64,000 nt of DNA from Marinomonas ostreistagni. GTDB lineage: Bacteria > Pseudomonadota > Gammaproteobacteria > Pseudomonadales > Marinomonadaceae. The stretch spans positions 186,001 through 250,000 of the forward strand of contig NZ_JAEMUH010000002.1 in NCBI RefSeq assembly GCF_016461785.1, written 5' to 3'. The notes under the pieces were generated by a model. It saw nothing but the letters and a program-made list of their open reading frames with translations. It searched no databases and was not told the origin of the DNA. A program made the position numbers and the translations under genes. Positions 44,810-55,600 of the stretch are shown piece by piece. Numbering within the stretch: the stretch's first letter is position 1; each line of letters opens with the position of its first letter.

Positions 44810-45694
44810 TCAGTTCCTCCTCTGCCTAGCCAAATCAAGACGTTGACACATGATCTTTGCCCCTTCCAGTAGCCTTGGCGTTGGCCTCTGTATCAAAGAA
44901 GGCGGAACGAAAAACAAATTATCACGCTGTGTCGCCAACAGATTCGGAAAGGTGCGCCAAGCCTCAAGCCAGTGTGCGTTTCGCTCCCCCATTCCGCCTG
45001 CGATAATCGCTTCAGGGTTTTTAATTAAAACTGCCTCATTATTAAGCCGTGGGATAAGCCGAGAAGAGTCAGCAAATACATTAATACCACCACATAACTC
45101 AACAACCTGATTAATATAATGCTCATCATTCATTGTCATCAGCGGCTCATCCCACACTTGATAGAAAGTCGCTACCCGAGGCTTATTTGAATATTGAGAT
45201 CTTAATTCAGCAATCCCATTCAAAAAGGTTTGCGCGGCACGATCACCCTGTGTCTCAGTGCCAGCTAAGAGGGCAATATCACGAATATCCCCAGCAATAT
45301 CTGAAAAAGAGTGAGGCTCAACATAATAGATAGGCAACCCTAAGCGAGCCAAGACTGAAATCTGCTCACTTGGGTTACCTGTACCCCATGCTAGAACTAA
45401 GTCTGGCTTCAGTGCTACCAACCGCTCGAGGTCCAAGCGACTGGGGCTACCGACTGACTCTATTTCTTGCGCTGCACTAGGGTAATCACTGAAAGACACC
45501 ACAGCGACAACTCGCTCCCCAGCTCCTGCAGCAAACGCTAGCTCTGTCGCACCGGGGGACAGGGCCGCAATTCGGGTTGCGGAGCGTTCCAAACACACCT
45601 CATGCTCTTTGTCATCTACGACACACTGCCCCCACACATTTGCCAGACATAACATAGCGGTAAAAGCCGTTGTCAAAGCGATCTTTAAGAACAT
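44810..45694 (-). CDS. btuF: Vitamin B12-binding periplasmic protein
   Basis: A 294-residue class III (TroA-like) solute-binding protein with a signal peptide ending near residue 22 (ANVWGQ). Motifs ERSATRIAALSPGATELAFAAG and PDLVLAWGTGNP, and the middle YYVEPHSFSDIAGDIRDI stretch, are typical of BtuF. It captures cobalamin delivered by BtuB for the BtuCD pump. It starts 14 bases after the btuB stop. Confidence 0.9.
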   Translation of the reverse strand: MFLKIALTTAFTAMLCLANVWGQCVVDDKEHEVCLERSATRIAALSPGATELAFAAGAGERVVAVVSFSDYPSAAQEIESVGSPSRLDLERLVALKPDLVLAWGTGNPSEQISVLARLGLPIYYVEPHSFSDIAGDIRDIALLAGTETQGDRAAQTFLNGIAELRSQYSNKPRVATFYQVWDEPLMTMNDEHYINQVVELCGGINVFADSSRLIPRLNNEAVLIKNPEAIIAGGMGERNAHWLEAWRTFPNLLATQRDNLFFVPPSLIQRPTPRLLEGAKIMCQRLDLARQRRN

Positions 45695-45708
45695 AAGGCA
45701 GCATCCTC

Positions 45709-47532
45709 TTAAAGAGCTGAGTATTTAACCGTTAAGAAAAGACCACGACCAGGATTGCTATAACCTTCAGCTGTTTGATAAGACTTATCTAATGCATTTT
45801 TAATGCTTAAATTAGCTTGCCACTTTGGTGCGATGTCATAACGAGCACGTAAGTGCAGCAGCCCAAAACCTGGTAACAGCGTTTCATTTTCAGCGTCATC
45901 ATAACGTTGCCCATAGCCGACTAAAGTCATACCTAATAAACCTTTCTCAAAATGTCTATCGAGTTCTATTCGAGTACTTTGTTTAGCTCTACGTGCCAGT
46001 TCTTTACCGTGATTAGCGCCCTCGCTTCGGTTCTCAGTATCCATATAAGTTGCCGCGAGAGCTAATGACCATTGGTTAAAGCTCAAACCAGAAGCTAACT
46101 CAAGACCTTGCACTCTCGCCGAATCGATGTTGCCAACCGTTGGGTAGGTCCAGGCAATGAGATCTTTATAATCAGCCTGATAAAGTGCTGTATCCCAGTA
46201 CAACAGCTCATAGTCTCCACGAACACCCACTTCTATAGTTTGTGAAGTTTCCGGACGAATCTCATTAGTTAATGTATAACCCCAATTCTCAGCATTCATT
46301 GAATTGAATGTCGGAGCCGTAAAGGAGGAACGACCACTAAGTCGCACTGTATGCCTTTCATCTAATTGATAGCCTAAGGCAATACCTCCCGTCGTTTGCG
46401 TATCGTATTCATTGTAATGATCGGCTCTGATATTTAACTGCACACTTGCTCGCCCGATTTCAGATAAGCTTTGAGCAAATGCACTGTTGCTTTGTCGACC
46501 TTTTGAATATGAGCCATCGAACTCGTCTTCTACCCTTTCCGCCCCTAAGACAAACTCATGATTATCTAGCCAAAGTGTATTGTTCCAACGTACCGCCTGT
46601 GACTGACTATCAAAGAAAGAGCCTGTGGCTGTGCCATTACTATCCAGAACAGCGTACTCATCTCGTGCTTCACGTATCTGTACTTCCGACTGCCATGAGT
46701 CGTTGATATCGACACCGGTTGTTAAGGCAATCACCTGATTTACATAATCATTGGTTCGTAAGCTGCCATATGACTCATAGTCGGATTCACCAGATGCACG
46801 CATGATGAATGCCTTAACGTAAGCATCGTTATCAAAGTCATAACCTAATCGTGCCATAAAATGATCATTCGAATACGGCATATCCGTACCCTCTGATTTT
46901 ACCGGCGCGCCATCTGTTTGGAATGTGCCAGCTGAGATTACATAGCTTGCATCGCCTTCATACCCTGACACTGAAACATCAGCCTGTTTTGTGCCAAAAG
47001 AGCCAGCCCCCATCGCTATATCAGCTTTTGTGTCGTCCTTAGCCTCAGGTAAGAAAACCTGAACAACACCGCCTGATGCACTCGAGCCATACAAAGAAGA
47101 CTTGGGTCCGCGAACAATTTCCACACGCTCGATTTGACTCATAGGCAAATATTGCCAAGACGCTGAACCAAGAGAATGAGATTGAATAGGGACGCCATCA
47201 ATAAGCAATTTTGTGCCAGTACTATTTGCCCCTCGGGTAAATACGCTCGTACTTTTACCGTATCCACCATTAGTCACAATATCGATACCAGGCTGACCAG
47301 CCAGTATTTCTGAAAGCTCTTGAGGCTGCTGGTTTTGAAGAGTCTCTTTATCAATGACCGTGACGGATGTAAGCGATTTTGCAGCGCTCTGCTCTGTAGT
47401 GGTTGCAGTAACGACAAGTTGCGTTAATGATGTTGGCTCAATCGTCGTGTCATCTTCAGCCAATGAACTGGATGAATGCGCCATCAAGCCAAGCGCAATC
47501 AAAGTATTAGGAAAGGAACAGATAGTTTTCAT
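45709..47532 (-). CDS. btuB: TonB-dependent vitamin B12 outer-membrane receptor
   Basis: About 607 residues. Signal peptide to about residue 24, a TonB box-like LTQLVVTATT segment, a plug domain (about 50-165, SVTVIDKETLQNQQPQELSEIL through VEIVRGPKSSLYGSSASGGVV) and a beta-barrel ending in an aromatic-rich strand (GRGLFLTVKYSAL). The size and barrel are those of BtuB. An upstream in-frame extension to 47670 runs into the riboswitch and is rejected; the start is the ATG at 47532 (MKTICSF). First gene of the minus-strand B12 uptake operon. Confidence 0.92.
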   Translation of the reverse strand: MKTICSFPNTLIALGLMAHSSSSLAEDDTTIEPTSLTQLVVTATTTEQSAAKSLTSVTVIDKETLQNQQPQELSEILAGQPGIDIVTNGGYGKSTSVFTRGANSTGTKLLIDGVPIQSHSLGSASWQYLPMSQIERVEIVRGPKSSLYGSSASGGVVQVFLPEAKDDTKADIAMGAGSFGTKQADVSVSGYEGDASYVISAGTFQTDGAPVKSEGTDMPYSNDHFMARLGYDFDNDAYVKAFIMRASGESDYESYGSLRTNDYVNQVIALTTGVDINDSWQSEVQIREARDEYAVLDSNGTATGSFFDSQSQAVRWNNTLWLDNHEFVLGAERVEDEFDGSYSKGRQSNSAFAQSLSEIGRASVQLNIRADHYNEYDTQTTGGIALGYQLDERHTVRLSGRSSFTAPTFNSMNAENWGYTLTNEIRPETSQTIEVGVRGDYELLYWDTALYQADYKDLIAWTYPTVGNIDSARVQGLELASGLSFNQWSLALAATYMDTENRSEGANHGKELARRAKQSTRIELDRHFEKGLLGMTLVGYGQRYDDAENETLLPGFGLLHLRARYDIAPKWQANLSIKNALDKSYQTAEGYSNPGRGLFLTVKYSAL

Positions 47533-47599
47533 AGTGTCTTCTATATTGAGACTGAGCACGCCCGCACAGTCATTCATTATTTGCCAACCATTGTTGGCA

Positions 47600-47795
47600 C
47601 CTAACCAAAGGCAGGTCTCCGGACTCATAAAGTGGGGCAACCCAGCTTGAACGCCTTCCCATGCAAACACAGTGGCCTATTGAACAAGCATTACTTTAAT
47701 TACCGTTGCGGGGGCAGTGCTGAATTTCCATCAGCTTCCCTTTTAATACAGGTGGATTACATATGCTGTAAAACATCTCAACCTTTAGCGGCGCG
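47600..47795 (-). promoter_or_regulatory. Cobalamin (AdoCbl) riboswitch controlling the btu operon
   Basis: On the minus strand the conserved elements appear in order: GGTTGAGATG after the P1 strand CTAAAGG, GGGAA near 47742, the CTGCCCCCGCAACGGTAA core (about 47718-47701), the B12 box GCCACTG at 47676-47670, and the closing GAGTCCGGAGACCTGCC (about 47626-47610) with the P1 partner CCTTTGG. A GCCAAC/GTTGGC hairpin (about 47583-47598) lies just downstream and may be part of the expression platform. It sits about 70 bases before btuB, so B12 should repress the operon. Confidence 0.95.
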
Positions 47796-47967
47796 TACTC
47801 TACCACATGCCCTTAATTCAGTGAATGAAAGACGTTCAAGGGATACTTAAAAACCCTCAAAAACGCATACAAAGCTTCCAGATTACAACACCACCTATTA
47901 TTATTTTTACTTATAAAGGGAATGCTCTACCACAAGGCCGTGGATACGTTTGATATTCGAGGTCATT

Positions 47968-48396
47968 ATGTTCCGTTTCATCTCTTTGCTCGTATTCTTA
48001 TTTGTCACATCACCAGCTTATGCCAACATCAATGTTACGGTTGAAAAAGTCCAATCCGTATACGATGCCGACACTTTCCGTGTCGACATTTCTGGTTGGC
48101 CAGACATTGTAGGAAAGAATATTCCTATCCGTGTAAACGGCGTTGATGCAGCTGAAATAAGAGGGAAATGCACCATTGAGAAAGAGTTAGCAAGAGCAGC
48201 TAGAGACTATACGAAAACAATGCTACAGAACGGGAGAATCATTGAACTTCGTAATATTCAGAGGGGAAAGTATTTCCGACTATTAGCCGATGTCTACGTC
48301 GACGGTATTTCTCTTTCTGAAGCACTCATTCACTCTGGACATGCTCGGCCTTATGATGGAGGCACTCGTCAAGGATGGTGTGCGAAACACAAATAA
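47968..48396 (+). CDS. Secreted thermonuclease-family (SNase) protein
   Basis: A 142-residue staphylococcal-nuclease-fold protein with a signal peptide ending in SPAYANI. Catalytic positions are visible: D in YDADTFRVD, R and the D/E pair in PIRVNGVDAAEIRG, and R in YFRLLADV. It likely cleaves DNA or RNA in the periplasm or outside the cell. The ATG at 47968, five bases after GAGG, is preferred over an upstream TTG at 47950. Single gene, divergent from the btu operon. Confidence 0.88.
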   Translation: MFRFISLLVFLFVTSPAYANINVTVEKVQSVYDADTFRVDISGWPDIVGKNIPIRVNGVDAAEIRGKCTIEKELARAARDYTKTMLQNGRIIELRNIQRGKYFRLLADVYVDGISLSEALIHSGHARPYDGGTRQGWCAKHK

Positions 48397-48591
48397 AAAT
48401 TAAAATGAATTGTAAATTTAATGCTCTTATGTATCTTTTTGTATCTAATGAGCTTGTAACTTCCTCTAAAAACGCTAAGTTATACTCATTCATATTATTT
48501 TGTTACAAAAAGTTATGTTTCATTGTAATGAGTTGATGCCGAAATTATTGTGACAGGATGTCCACTGCCTCACACCATCCGAGGAGTCCAA

Positions 48592-49896
48592 ATGTTTTTC
48601 CAGAACAAGAAGTTACAGTTAAAAATTGCTGAAATGCAAAATGAGTTAGCGAAATTTCTGAGTATTCAAAAGGATCTAAAAGAAGAGATGCTGTACTTTG
48701 TCGTGGACAAAGACGGCAAATTTTTAGAGGCGAACTCGGCTTTTCTAAAGTCTTGTGGTTTCACGCTGGACCAACTTGGGCGTTTATCAGACCGAATTTC
48801 CACTAAAGCCATAAATAAAGATCACTCACGAAACCTACTTAGCGCTGTAAACCAAGGAAAGCATTGGCATGGCGCCATGCAGTTAACCGATATCGAAGGT
48901 AATGAATGTTGGTATCGGGTGATTACTACGCCGGCGGGCGATAAAAACGGGCAAAGAATGGACGCATACTGTGCGGAACTCACGCGAACCATTACTCAAT
49001 CTCGTCAAAAAGAAGATATGTTAGCGGCTTTGGACCGCTCACAAGCAGTTATCGAATTCAGCTTAGATGGTATTATTTTAGAGGCGAACCAAAATTTCCT
49101 TACCCAAATGGGCTATAAAAAAAGCGATATACTGGGTAAGCACCACAGAATTTTCTGTGATAACGAGGAAACCAGTTCACCTGAATATCAGCAATTTTGG
49201 AATAAACTTGCTTCAGGAGAGTTTTTTTCCGGTAGGTTTAAACGTATTGACAGTAGAGGCAATGACGTTTGGCTGGAAGCGACTTACAATCCAATACATG
49301 ATGAGCATGGCGATTTATACAAAGTTGCAAAATTTGCCTCAGTGATCACAGAACAAGTAAACCGCGAGCAAGCCATTTCTGAAGCTTCAGAAGTTGCTTA
49401 CAATGTGTCGCAACGTACAGATGACAATGCCGCAAAGGGTATTGATGTCATCAATGCAACCATTAAAACCATGGATGAGCTTTCTTCGAGAATGGGCAAA
49501 GCCAGTACCGGCATTACGGAATTAGACACTCAGTCTTTAAAAGTGGCGGAACTTGTCGAGAGTATTCGTGGCATTGCAGATCAAACCAACTTATTAGCAC
49601 TCAACGCAGCAATAGAAGCTGCTCGTGCAGGAGAGCAAGGTCGCGGTTTTGCCGTGGTAGCAGACGAAGTACGTCAATTAGCTTCACGAACCAGTGCTGC
49701 AACCGAGCAAATCATTGAGGTTGTTTCAGAAAACAAGAAACTTACAGAACAGGCCGTTAGCCTTATTAAAGGCAGCCTTGAGAAAGTAGACCAAGCACAC
49801 AAACTTACCAGTGATGCTGGCGTCGTTATCAATGACATTCAAATTGGCGCTCAAGAAGTCGTCGATGCGGTCAACCACTTCAAGCAAAGCTTATGA
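48592..49896 (+). CDS. Soluble PAS-PAS methyl-accepting chemotaxis protein (BdlA-like)
   Basis: About 434 residues and no membrane segment. Two PAS domains (about residues 28-130 and 150-270, e.g. [20 protein letters not shown]) are followed by an MCP signalling domain whose tip [22 protein letters not shown] is intact. This order and size are those of BdlA, which links chemosensory-type sensing to cyclic di-GMP and biofilm dispersal in Pseudomonas; the same role here is inferred. The ATG at 48592 follows GAGGAG; an upstream in-frame start at 48550 has no such site. Confidence 0.9.
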   Translation: MFFQNKKLQLKIAEMQNELAKFLSIQKDLKEEMLYFVVDKDGKFLEANSAFLKSCGFTLDQLGRLSDRISTKAINKDHSRNLLSAVNQGKHWHGAMQLTDIEGNECWYRVITTPAGDKNGQRMDAYCAELTRTITQSRQKEDMLAALDRSQAVIEFSLDGIILEANQNFLTQMGYKKSDILGKHHRIFCDNEETSSPEYQQFWNKLASGEFFSGRFKRIDSRGNDVWLEATYNPIHDEHGDLYKVAKFASVITEQVNREQAISEASEVAYNVSQRTDDNAAKGIDVINATIKTMDELSSRMGKASTGITELDTQSLKVAELVESIRGIADQTNLLALNAAIEAARAGEQGRGFAVVADEVRQLASRTSAATEQIIEVVSENKKLTEQAVSLIKGSLEKVDQAHKLTSDAGVVINDIQIGAQEVVDAVNHFKQSL

Positions 49897-49901
49897 TCAT
49901 T

Positions 49902-49931
49902 AGTGATCTGATCAATAATGATCAGATCACT
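49902..49931. terminator. Perfect 13-bp inverted repeat between two convergent chemoreceptor genes
   Basis: AGTGATCTGATCA and TGATCAGATCACT are exact complements around a four-base ATAA loop. It starts 5 bases after the plus-strand stop and its right arm covers the last codons of the minus-strand gene. T runs are weak on both sides, so it is a probable bidirectional terminator. Confidence 0.65.
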
Positions 49932-51961
49932 TTAAAACTCCCCACATGTTCTTCAAGTGCTTTGTACAATTCTGATACCTTACTTGACTCATGATTTATA
50001 TTTTGTGCAACCTGCTTTGCAGCTTCAGTTTGGGCGTTTAAATGAACGAGGTTTTCATTGATTTCATTGGCCACTTTCGATTGTTCTCCAGTGGCTTGCG
50101 CTGTCTGCGCCGCCATACCTTGTACCTTGGCGAAGGATTGATGCAGAGAATGAAACATTTCTGTCACGCTTTCAAAATTTTCAGCCGTTTTCACGGCGTT
50201 CATACGGCTCGCCTTAGTAGAGCTTGAGGATGCTTTGACACTCTCATTAAGCTGATCAATCATCGTCTCAATCTCATTTGTACTGTCTTGTGTGCGGGTT
50301 GCTAAAGTTCTAACTTCATCTGCGACCACCGCAAAACCTCGCCCCTGCTCTCCTGCCCGCGCAGCTTCTATTGCTGCGTTGAGCGCCAATAAGTTGGTCT
50401 GCTCTGCAATATTGCGAATAACTTCTAACACAGAGGCTATCGCTTCAGAGCGACTTTCTAAAGCTTTCGAATGCTCTTCAGCCTTTTCAATTTCAGCAAC
50501 CAATGATGACACAGCCTGACGTGAGATATTGACCGATTGAATGCCTTGTTCAGTCAAGTGATTGGAGTCAGCCGCCTCTTTAGCGGTATTCTCTGCGACA
50601 GAAGCCATCTCCTGATTAGACATATTCATCTCATGCCCAGCGCTCACGATAAATTCAGAAGAGCTTGCAAGGGACACGGTAATTTCTTGTGTCTGCACGG
50701 ATGCCTTGTTAAGTGAGTCTGTCACACTGCCAAGTTTTGTGGATTGTTCACTGATACCGGCAACCATTTCCCTGAGAGTTTCAACAAAGCCATCAAACTC
50801 TTTTGCCAAGTCACCTAACTCATCTTTTGCATCTGAATTTATGCGAAGTGTTAAGTCGCCATCACCCTCTGCTATTTCCTTTATACGACCAGAGATACTC
50901 TCAATATTCCTTGTGAGTGTTAATGGCACTCTATAACCAAAAATCAGTGCGCTTACAAAAGCAATACCAATAAGAGCAATGGCAATGGATTGGTAGGTCT
51001 GAATCTGCTGTGTTGTTCTCTGCTCCATTGAGCGCGCGTAGGACTGTACTGACTCACCCGCTTTATCAAGCATTTCACGGATTTCCTTGAAAGTCTGTTC
51101 AACCAGCAGAAACTCGTCAGGGATAGAGATAACACTTTCAGATGAAAACGAGTCTATGTAAGAGTGGTTTTCTTGTAACCATTCATTAAATTTCACGTCG
51201 AAACCTTGATAAGCTTCCAGCCATTGAGGCTCGTTTTTCAAGTAAATACGGTATTCATTAAAATGCTCTAAAACTTGAGCTGCATTTTCGTCAAACGACT
51301 GCCGTGCATTCGACTTTACCTCTAAACCATTTTTAATGTGTTGAACGGCCAAGCGTGCCTGGTACAGATCTCTGTCAGCATTTAAAACAGCACTTATCGC
51401 CTCTAAATGACGTTCTAGTTTGGCTGGAGAGACGTCACCATGTAACTTTCTAGTTTTTTCTCGTAGGCTTTCACCGGCTTGATCGAGCATCGCTCGAATC
51501 TCATTAAACTGATTATCCAACTGAATTTCATAAACAGAGCGCTTTTGTTGAGCATCACTATTAGTCTGTAGTTGCTCACTTTGACTAACCCATTTATCAA
51601 ATAAGTTATCAAACTCATTAAAAGGCTCTACTAATTCTTTTGGTTCACCGGCGAGATAACGGCGATACAGCTGAAAGCGATCTGATACTTGTTGGGCATT
51701 CTCAGAAAAATCTTGCAGGTTTTTCTCGCGATTCCCTTCACCTGTGAGCAATTTTTCTTGCGCTAAACGAGCTTGATAAATATCCCTATCAGCATTAAGC
51801 ACCTCTGAGATGGCTTCGAAATAATGCTCAGCCTGTGTCCGCATTGCATTGGTTTGCAGAGCACTCATTAACAGCATAAATACAAATAGACCAACCAATA
51901 TGGCCGCAAGGCTAATGATTGGCAGCATGACTTTCACACGAATGGAATGAATACGCATCAT
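49922..51961 (-). CDS. Membrane methyl-accepting chemotaxis protein with duplicated helical sensor
   Basis: About 679 residues. TM1 at about 12-32, periplasmic ligand-binding region about 35-325, TM2 about 325-345, HAMP about 348-400, MCP signalling domain to the end with [22 protein letters not shown]. The sensor has two copies of one module: [19 protein letters not shown] near residue 47 and [19 protein letters not shown] near residue 187. This suits a helical bimodular (HBM-like) sensor, with two possible ligand pockets. The ligand is unknown. AAAGGA precedes tandem ATGs at 51961 and 51958. Confidence 0.9.
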   Translation of the reverse strand: MMRIHSIRVKVMLPIISLAAILVGLFVFMLLMSALQTNAMRTQAEHYFEAISEVLNADRDIYQARLAQEKLLTGEGNREKNLQDFSENAQQVSDRFQLYRRYLAGEPKELVEPFNEFDNLFDKWVSQSEQLQTNSDAQQKRSVYEIQLDNQFNEIRAMLDQAGESLREKTRKLHGDVSPAKLERHLEAISAVLNADRDLYQARLAVQHIKNGLEVKSNARQSFDENAAQVLEHFNEYRIYLKNEPQWLEAYQGFDVKFNEWLQENHSYIDSFSSESVISIPDEFLLVEQTFKEIREMLDKAGESVQSYARSMEQRTTQQIQTYQSIAIALIGIAFVSALIFGYRVPLTLTRNIESISGRIKEIAEGDGDLTLRINSDAKDELGDLAKEFDGFVETLREMVAGISEQSTKLGSVTDSLNKASVQTQEITVSLASSSEFIVSAGHEMNMSNQEMASVAENTAKEAADSNHLTEQGIQSVNISRQAVSSLVAEIEKAEEHSKALESRSEAIASVLEVIRNIAEQTNLLALNAAIEAARAGEQGRGFAVVADEVRTLATRTQDSTNEIETMIDQLNESVKASSSSTKASRMNAVKTAENFESVTEMFHSLHQSFAKVQGMAAQTAQATGEQSKVANEINENLVHLNAQTEAAKQVAQNINHESSKVSELYKALEEHVGSFKVI

Positions 51962-52211
51962 CAAATCCTTTGACTGAAATTTAATCAGAAAGTCTAGGAC
52001 AGGTATAGAAAGTGTGCAAAGTTTAAAACTCTTAAAGCAAACCAGCTGATGAATGGAAGGTTAAGCTGCCACTTACTTACAAAAATCGAGACCTAATAAT
52101 TTCACTTAAATTAAGCTATGATCAAAGAATGAAAAAAAGGCGGTAAGCACCGTGAAATAAAGTTAGAATGTTGCTTTCCAAATAAATTGCCACCCAACCT
52201 TTGACTCGCCA

Positions 52212-52622
52212 ATGAACGAACTTTCAAACCAAATTAAAAATCTCTCTTATTGTTTGACGGTAGTACCGGTATCAAACCGCATTGTTGAAGCATTTGCTTG
52301 TCGACATGACCTCAAAGCACCTCTTGAGAAGTTAAACAAAGCAGTCAAAAAGCACCGTAGTTCGGGGTATGATTTAGAAGGTAAGAAACTACCTATTGAA
52401 AACACTTTGTTAACGGTATTAGACCGAATCCAATCCAACAAACTCAATATCAATGAAGTACAAAAACACTGCAGCCTTTTAACACAATTAGAAAAAACAG
52501 CGTTGTTAGAATTGACCAGTCAAATCCTTGAAAAAATGAACGGTAGAGCAGACAAAGCACAAGAAATTCTTAATGCTATGGCGGAAAAAGGGCTACGACT
52601 TGAAGACTTCAAGAGCTCATAG
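52212..52622 (+). CDS. Small helical protein of unknown function
   Basis: A 136-residue, lysine-rich, mostly helical protein without a signal peptide or membrane segment. I recognise no family. Charged amphipathic helices (DLKAPLEKLNKAVKKH, QLEKTALLELTSQIL, GRADKAQEILNAMAEKG) suggest a protein-binding or coiled-coil role. It lies between the chemoreceptor and the giant hybrid kinase, converging with the latter, and has no strong ribosome-binding site. Steady codon use over its full length supports a real gene. Confidence 0.6.
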   Translation: MNELSNQIKNLSYCLTVVPVSNRIVEAFACRHDLKAPLEKLNKAVKKHRSSGYDLEGKKLPIENTLLTVLDRIQSNKLNINEVQKHCSLLTQLEKTALLELTSQILEKMNGRADKAQEILNAMAEKGLRLEDFKSS

Positions 52623-52631
52623 AACCATGCA

Positions 52632-55600
52632 TTAATCTTCGTCTCTTTGAGCAATGTACCTGTTTAACCATACCCCAGCTTCTTTAAACGCTAGAGCATC
52701 GATATAGTGTTTCATACCTGATAGGTTCTCTTTACTCAGGGGATCATGTAAACCATAAAGCTCCTCATAGAGCGCTAATGCCTTCATATTCGAATGTTCA
52801 AGCCAATCTTTTAATTGTATTAGCTCAGCCTTTGTTACAGTGCGTGCCGTATTATCTTGTGAAACCTTGTTTGACTGTTGAGAATGTTGATTCAAATATT
52901 CATTGATCTGGCGAACCGTCTCAGGGTGGCAAGCTTTTAGTGCCGTTAGTAATTCTTCATAATTTTCTAATATACCTTGTTTTAATTGTGTCTCTAACGC
53001 TTTAGCGATTTCAGACAAATGATCAGCACCGACTGTAGCGCTCGCACCTTTCAATGTATGCGCCTGAACCGTCATTTGCTTTAACGTTTCATGGTCTACA
53101 GAGCTCTTAAAGCCATCTAATAAATTTTCAGATTCTTGTAAAAACGCCTCTAATGCCGCGCAATAGATATCAGGAATATTACCTAAACGCGCTAACGCTT
53201 GCTCCGAGTCAAGCACTTCAGCTTCTGCGGGAGCACAACTTCTTATTCCCTCTTCTGAGGCCTGAGTATCAGTAAATAGCAATTGAGCATCCAAGCTGTC
53301 TTGCTCCTTGCTTGATGTATATTTCAAGATAGTTCGAATGAGGTTTGTACTATTGAATGGTTTTGCAACATGGTCATTCATTCCTGACGTTAGTGCCTCT
53401 TTACGGTCAGATGCCATGGCATTAGCGGTCATTGCAATAATAGGCAACTGGCAAACATCATATCTCTGACGAATTTGACGAGTCGCTTCGTAACCATCAA
53501 GTACAGGCATTTGTATATCCATCAAAACAAGGTCATAGCTGCCATTTTTTTCATCTATGACACGAATCGCTTCTTGCCCATTGACCGCAAGATCAACTGA
53601 AGCACCTTCGGCTTCTAAAATTTCACGAGCAACCAGTTGGTTGATAGCATTGTCTTCTACCAACAAAAGTTTTAAGCCCGTTAATCGAGACATGCTAGAA
53701 GTGATATTTAAACTTTCTTTTAAAGAAATGAGTTTATGCTCGGTGATTCTATCCACCAACATTGAAGCCGTCAGCGGCTTTTGTATGACATCGTCAATAA
53801 TCCCTTTATCAGAACATAAGGCTCTTATATCCCGATCATTACCGTAGGCTGTCACAATAAACAACTTCCCAGTAAAGATATTTGAACCAAGTGAGCGAAT
53901 CTTAACTGCTGTCTCATGCCCTCTCATGCTAGGCATATCCCAATCCATTAATATCACATCGAAATAGAGATTTTGTTTTGCTCTTTCAGCCAGTAGATCT
54001 AATGCCTCAAATCCGCTTTGAGCCGTTTCTGCATGCCAATGTAATCCCTCTATCATATGCTGGCTAGCTTCTCGTGCTTCAGGTAAATCATCTACTATTA
54101 AGACATTTAAACTTTGAGTCTCAGGTAAAAACACCTTCTCATCAAAACTGGTTTGATAGGGAATCACAACAGAAAAAGTTGAGCCTTGCCCCTCTACACT
54201 TTCAAAGAAGAATTGACCGTTCATCAACTCAACAAGCTTTTTAGAGATAATCAGCCCTAGCCCCGTGCCGCCAAACTCTCTTACCGTGGACATCTCAGCT
54301 TGACTGAAAGCTTCTAGGATTTTGCCTTGGTTTTCTTTAGCGATGCCTATGCCAGTATCGAGAACATCCACACGAAGACATTGCTCATCTTTTAATGCCG
54401 TAAATTTCACTTGAACCATTCCTTCATAAGTAAATTTAATGGCATTTCCAGCTAAGTTAACAATGATTTGCTGTAGTCGTAGAGAATCTAAACTGATGAA
54501 GGCAGGCAATTGGGGATCAATGTCTATGATTAACTCTAGTGGTTTTGAACCAATATTCGCCATCAAGACGGTTGATACATTTTCTGCCAGATCGTGAACA
54601 CTAAAGGGATGAGGATCAATATCTAACTTCCCAGCTTCCACTTTTGAAAAGTCCAAAATATCATTCAAAATATGCAGTAAAGACTTCGCTGCCCCATCTG
54701 ACTTCAATACATAATCTGTTTGCTTCTCATTAAGTGGAGTTTTCTTAAGCAGTTCTAATAGGCCAATTATCGCATTCATCGGGGTGCGAATTTCATGGCT
54801 CATGTTTGCCACAAACTCTGACTTGGTTTTATTCGCTAGATCAGACGCATTCTTGGCGTCTTTTAAAGCCTGCTCATAACGGACTTGCTCACTAATATCT
54901 CTATTAATACCAATCAACTTAATGGCATTATTATGCGCACTTTTTTCAATGGTAGCAGTGGCTTGAATCGACTTCCGAGTTCCCTTTCCAGAGATGATCT
55001 TAAAGGTTATTTCTGGATCACCGCCCTCTTGAGCAAATCTTTCAAAGTGCTCTGCTGCCCTGTCACGATCGTCTTCTACTAACATTGCTAACCATTGCGA
55101 GAAATCAACTGTAGAACCAGAAGGCAAATCATACACATCGTACATTTTGTCATTCCAAGTTATTTCTCCACTGCTTGGCTCCCAGCTCCAAATACCAATA
55201 TCAGCAATGTCTGATGCGAGGGATAGTTGCTCTTTCAGTGCTTCAAGTTTTTGCCGACTTGCCACCAGTTCAGAAATATCCGTCGCCATACCAAGGAACC
55301 CCACTAACGAGTGTTGCTCGTCGTACATGGCCGTCACCGATAAATATACCGATACCGGCTCTCCAGACTTGGTAACATACGTCCATTGATGCTCATTTTT
55401 CATGCCTCTGAGTGATTTGATAACAAAAACGTCAAAGCCTGGTTCAATCACTTCACCCAACTCATTTGCAAAAAGCTTGGCCCTTTCAGCCACCTCTGAT
55501 TCAAGATGAAACTCTTTTGGTGTTAACTTACCAATCATTTCTGAAGCGGAATATCCCAGCATTTTCTCAGCGGCAGGATTAAACACTGTAATGACCCCAT

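Noticed and set aside
43064..45694. Siderophore (FecBCD-type) importer instead of BtuFCD
   Set aside because: The families are similar, but the cobalamin riboswitch and BtuB-type receptor in the same operon point to vitamin B12.
47533..47670. N-terminal extension of btuB
   Set aside because: It would be encoded inside the riboswitch aptamer and lacks signal-peptide character; the true signal peptide begins at 47532.
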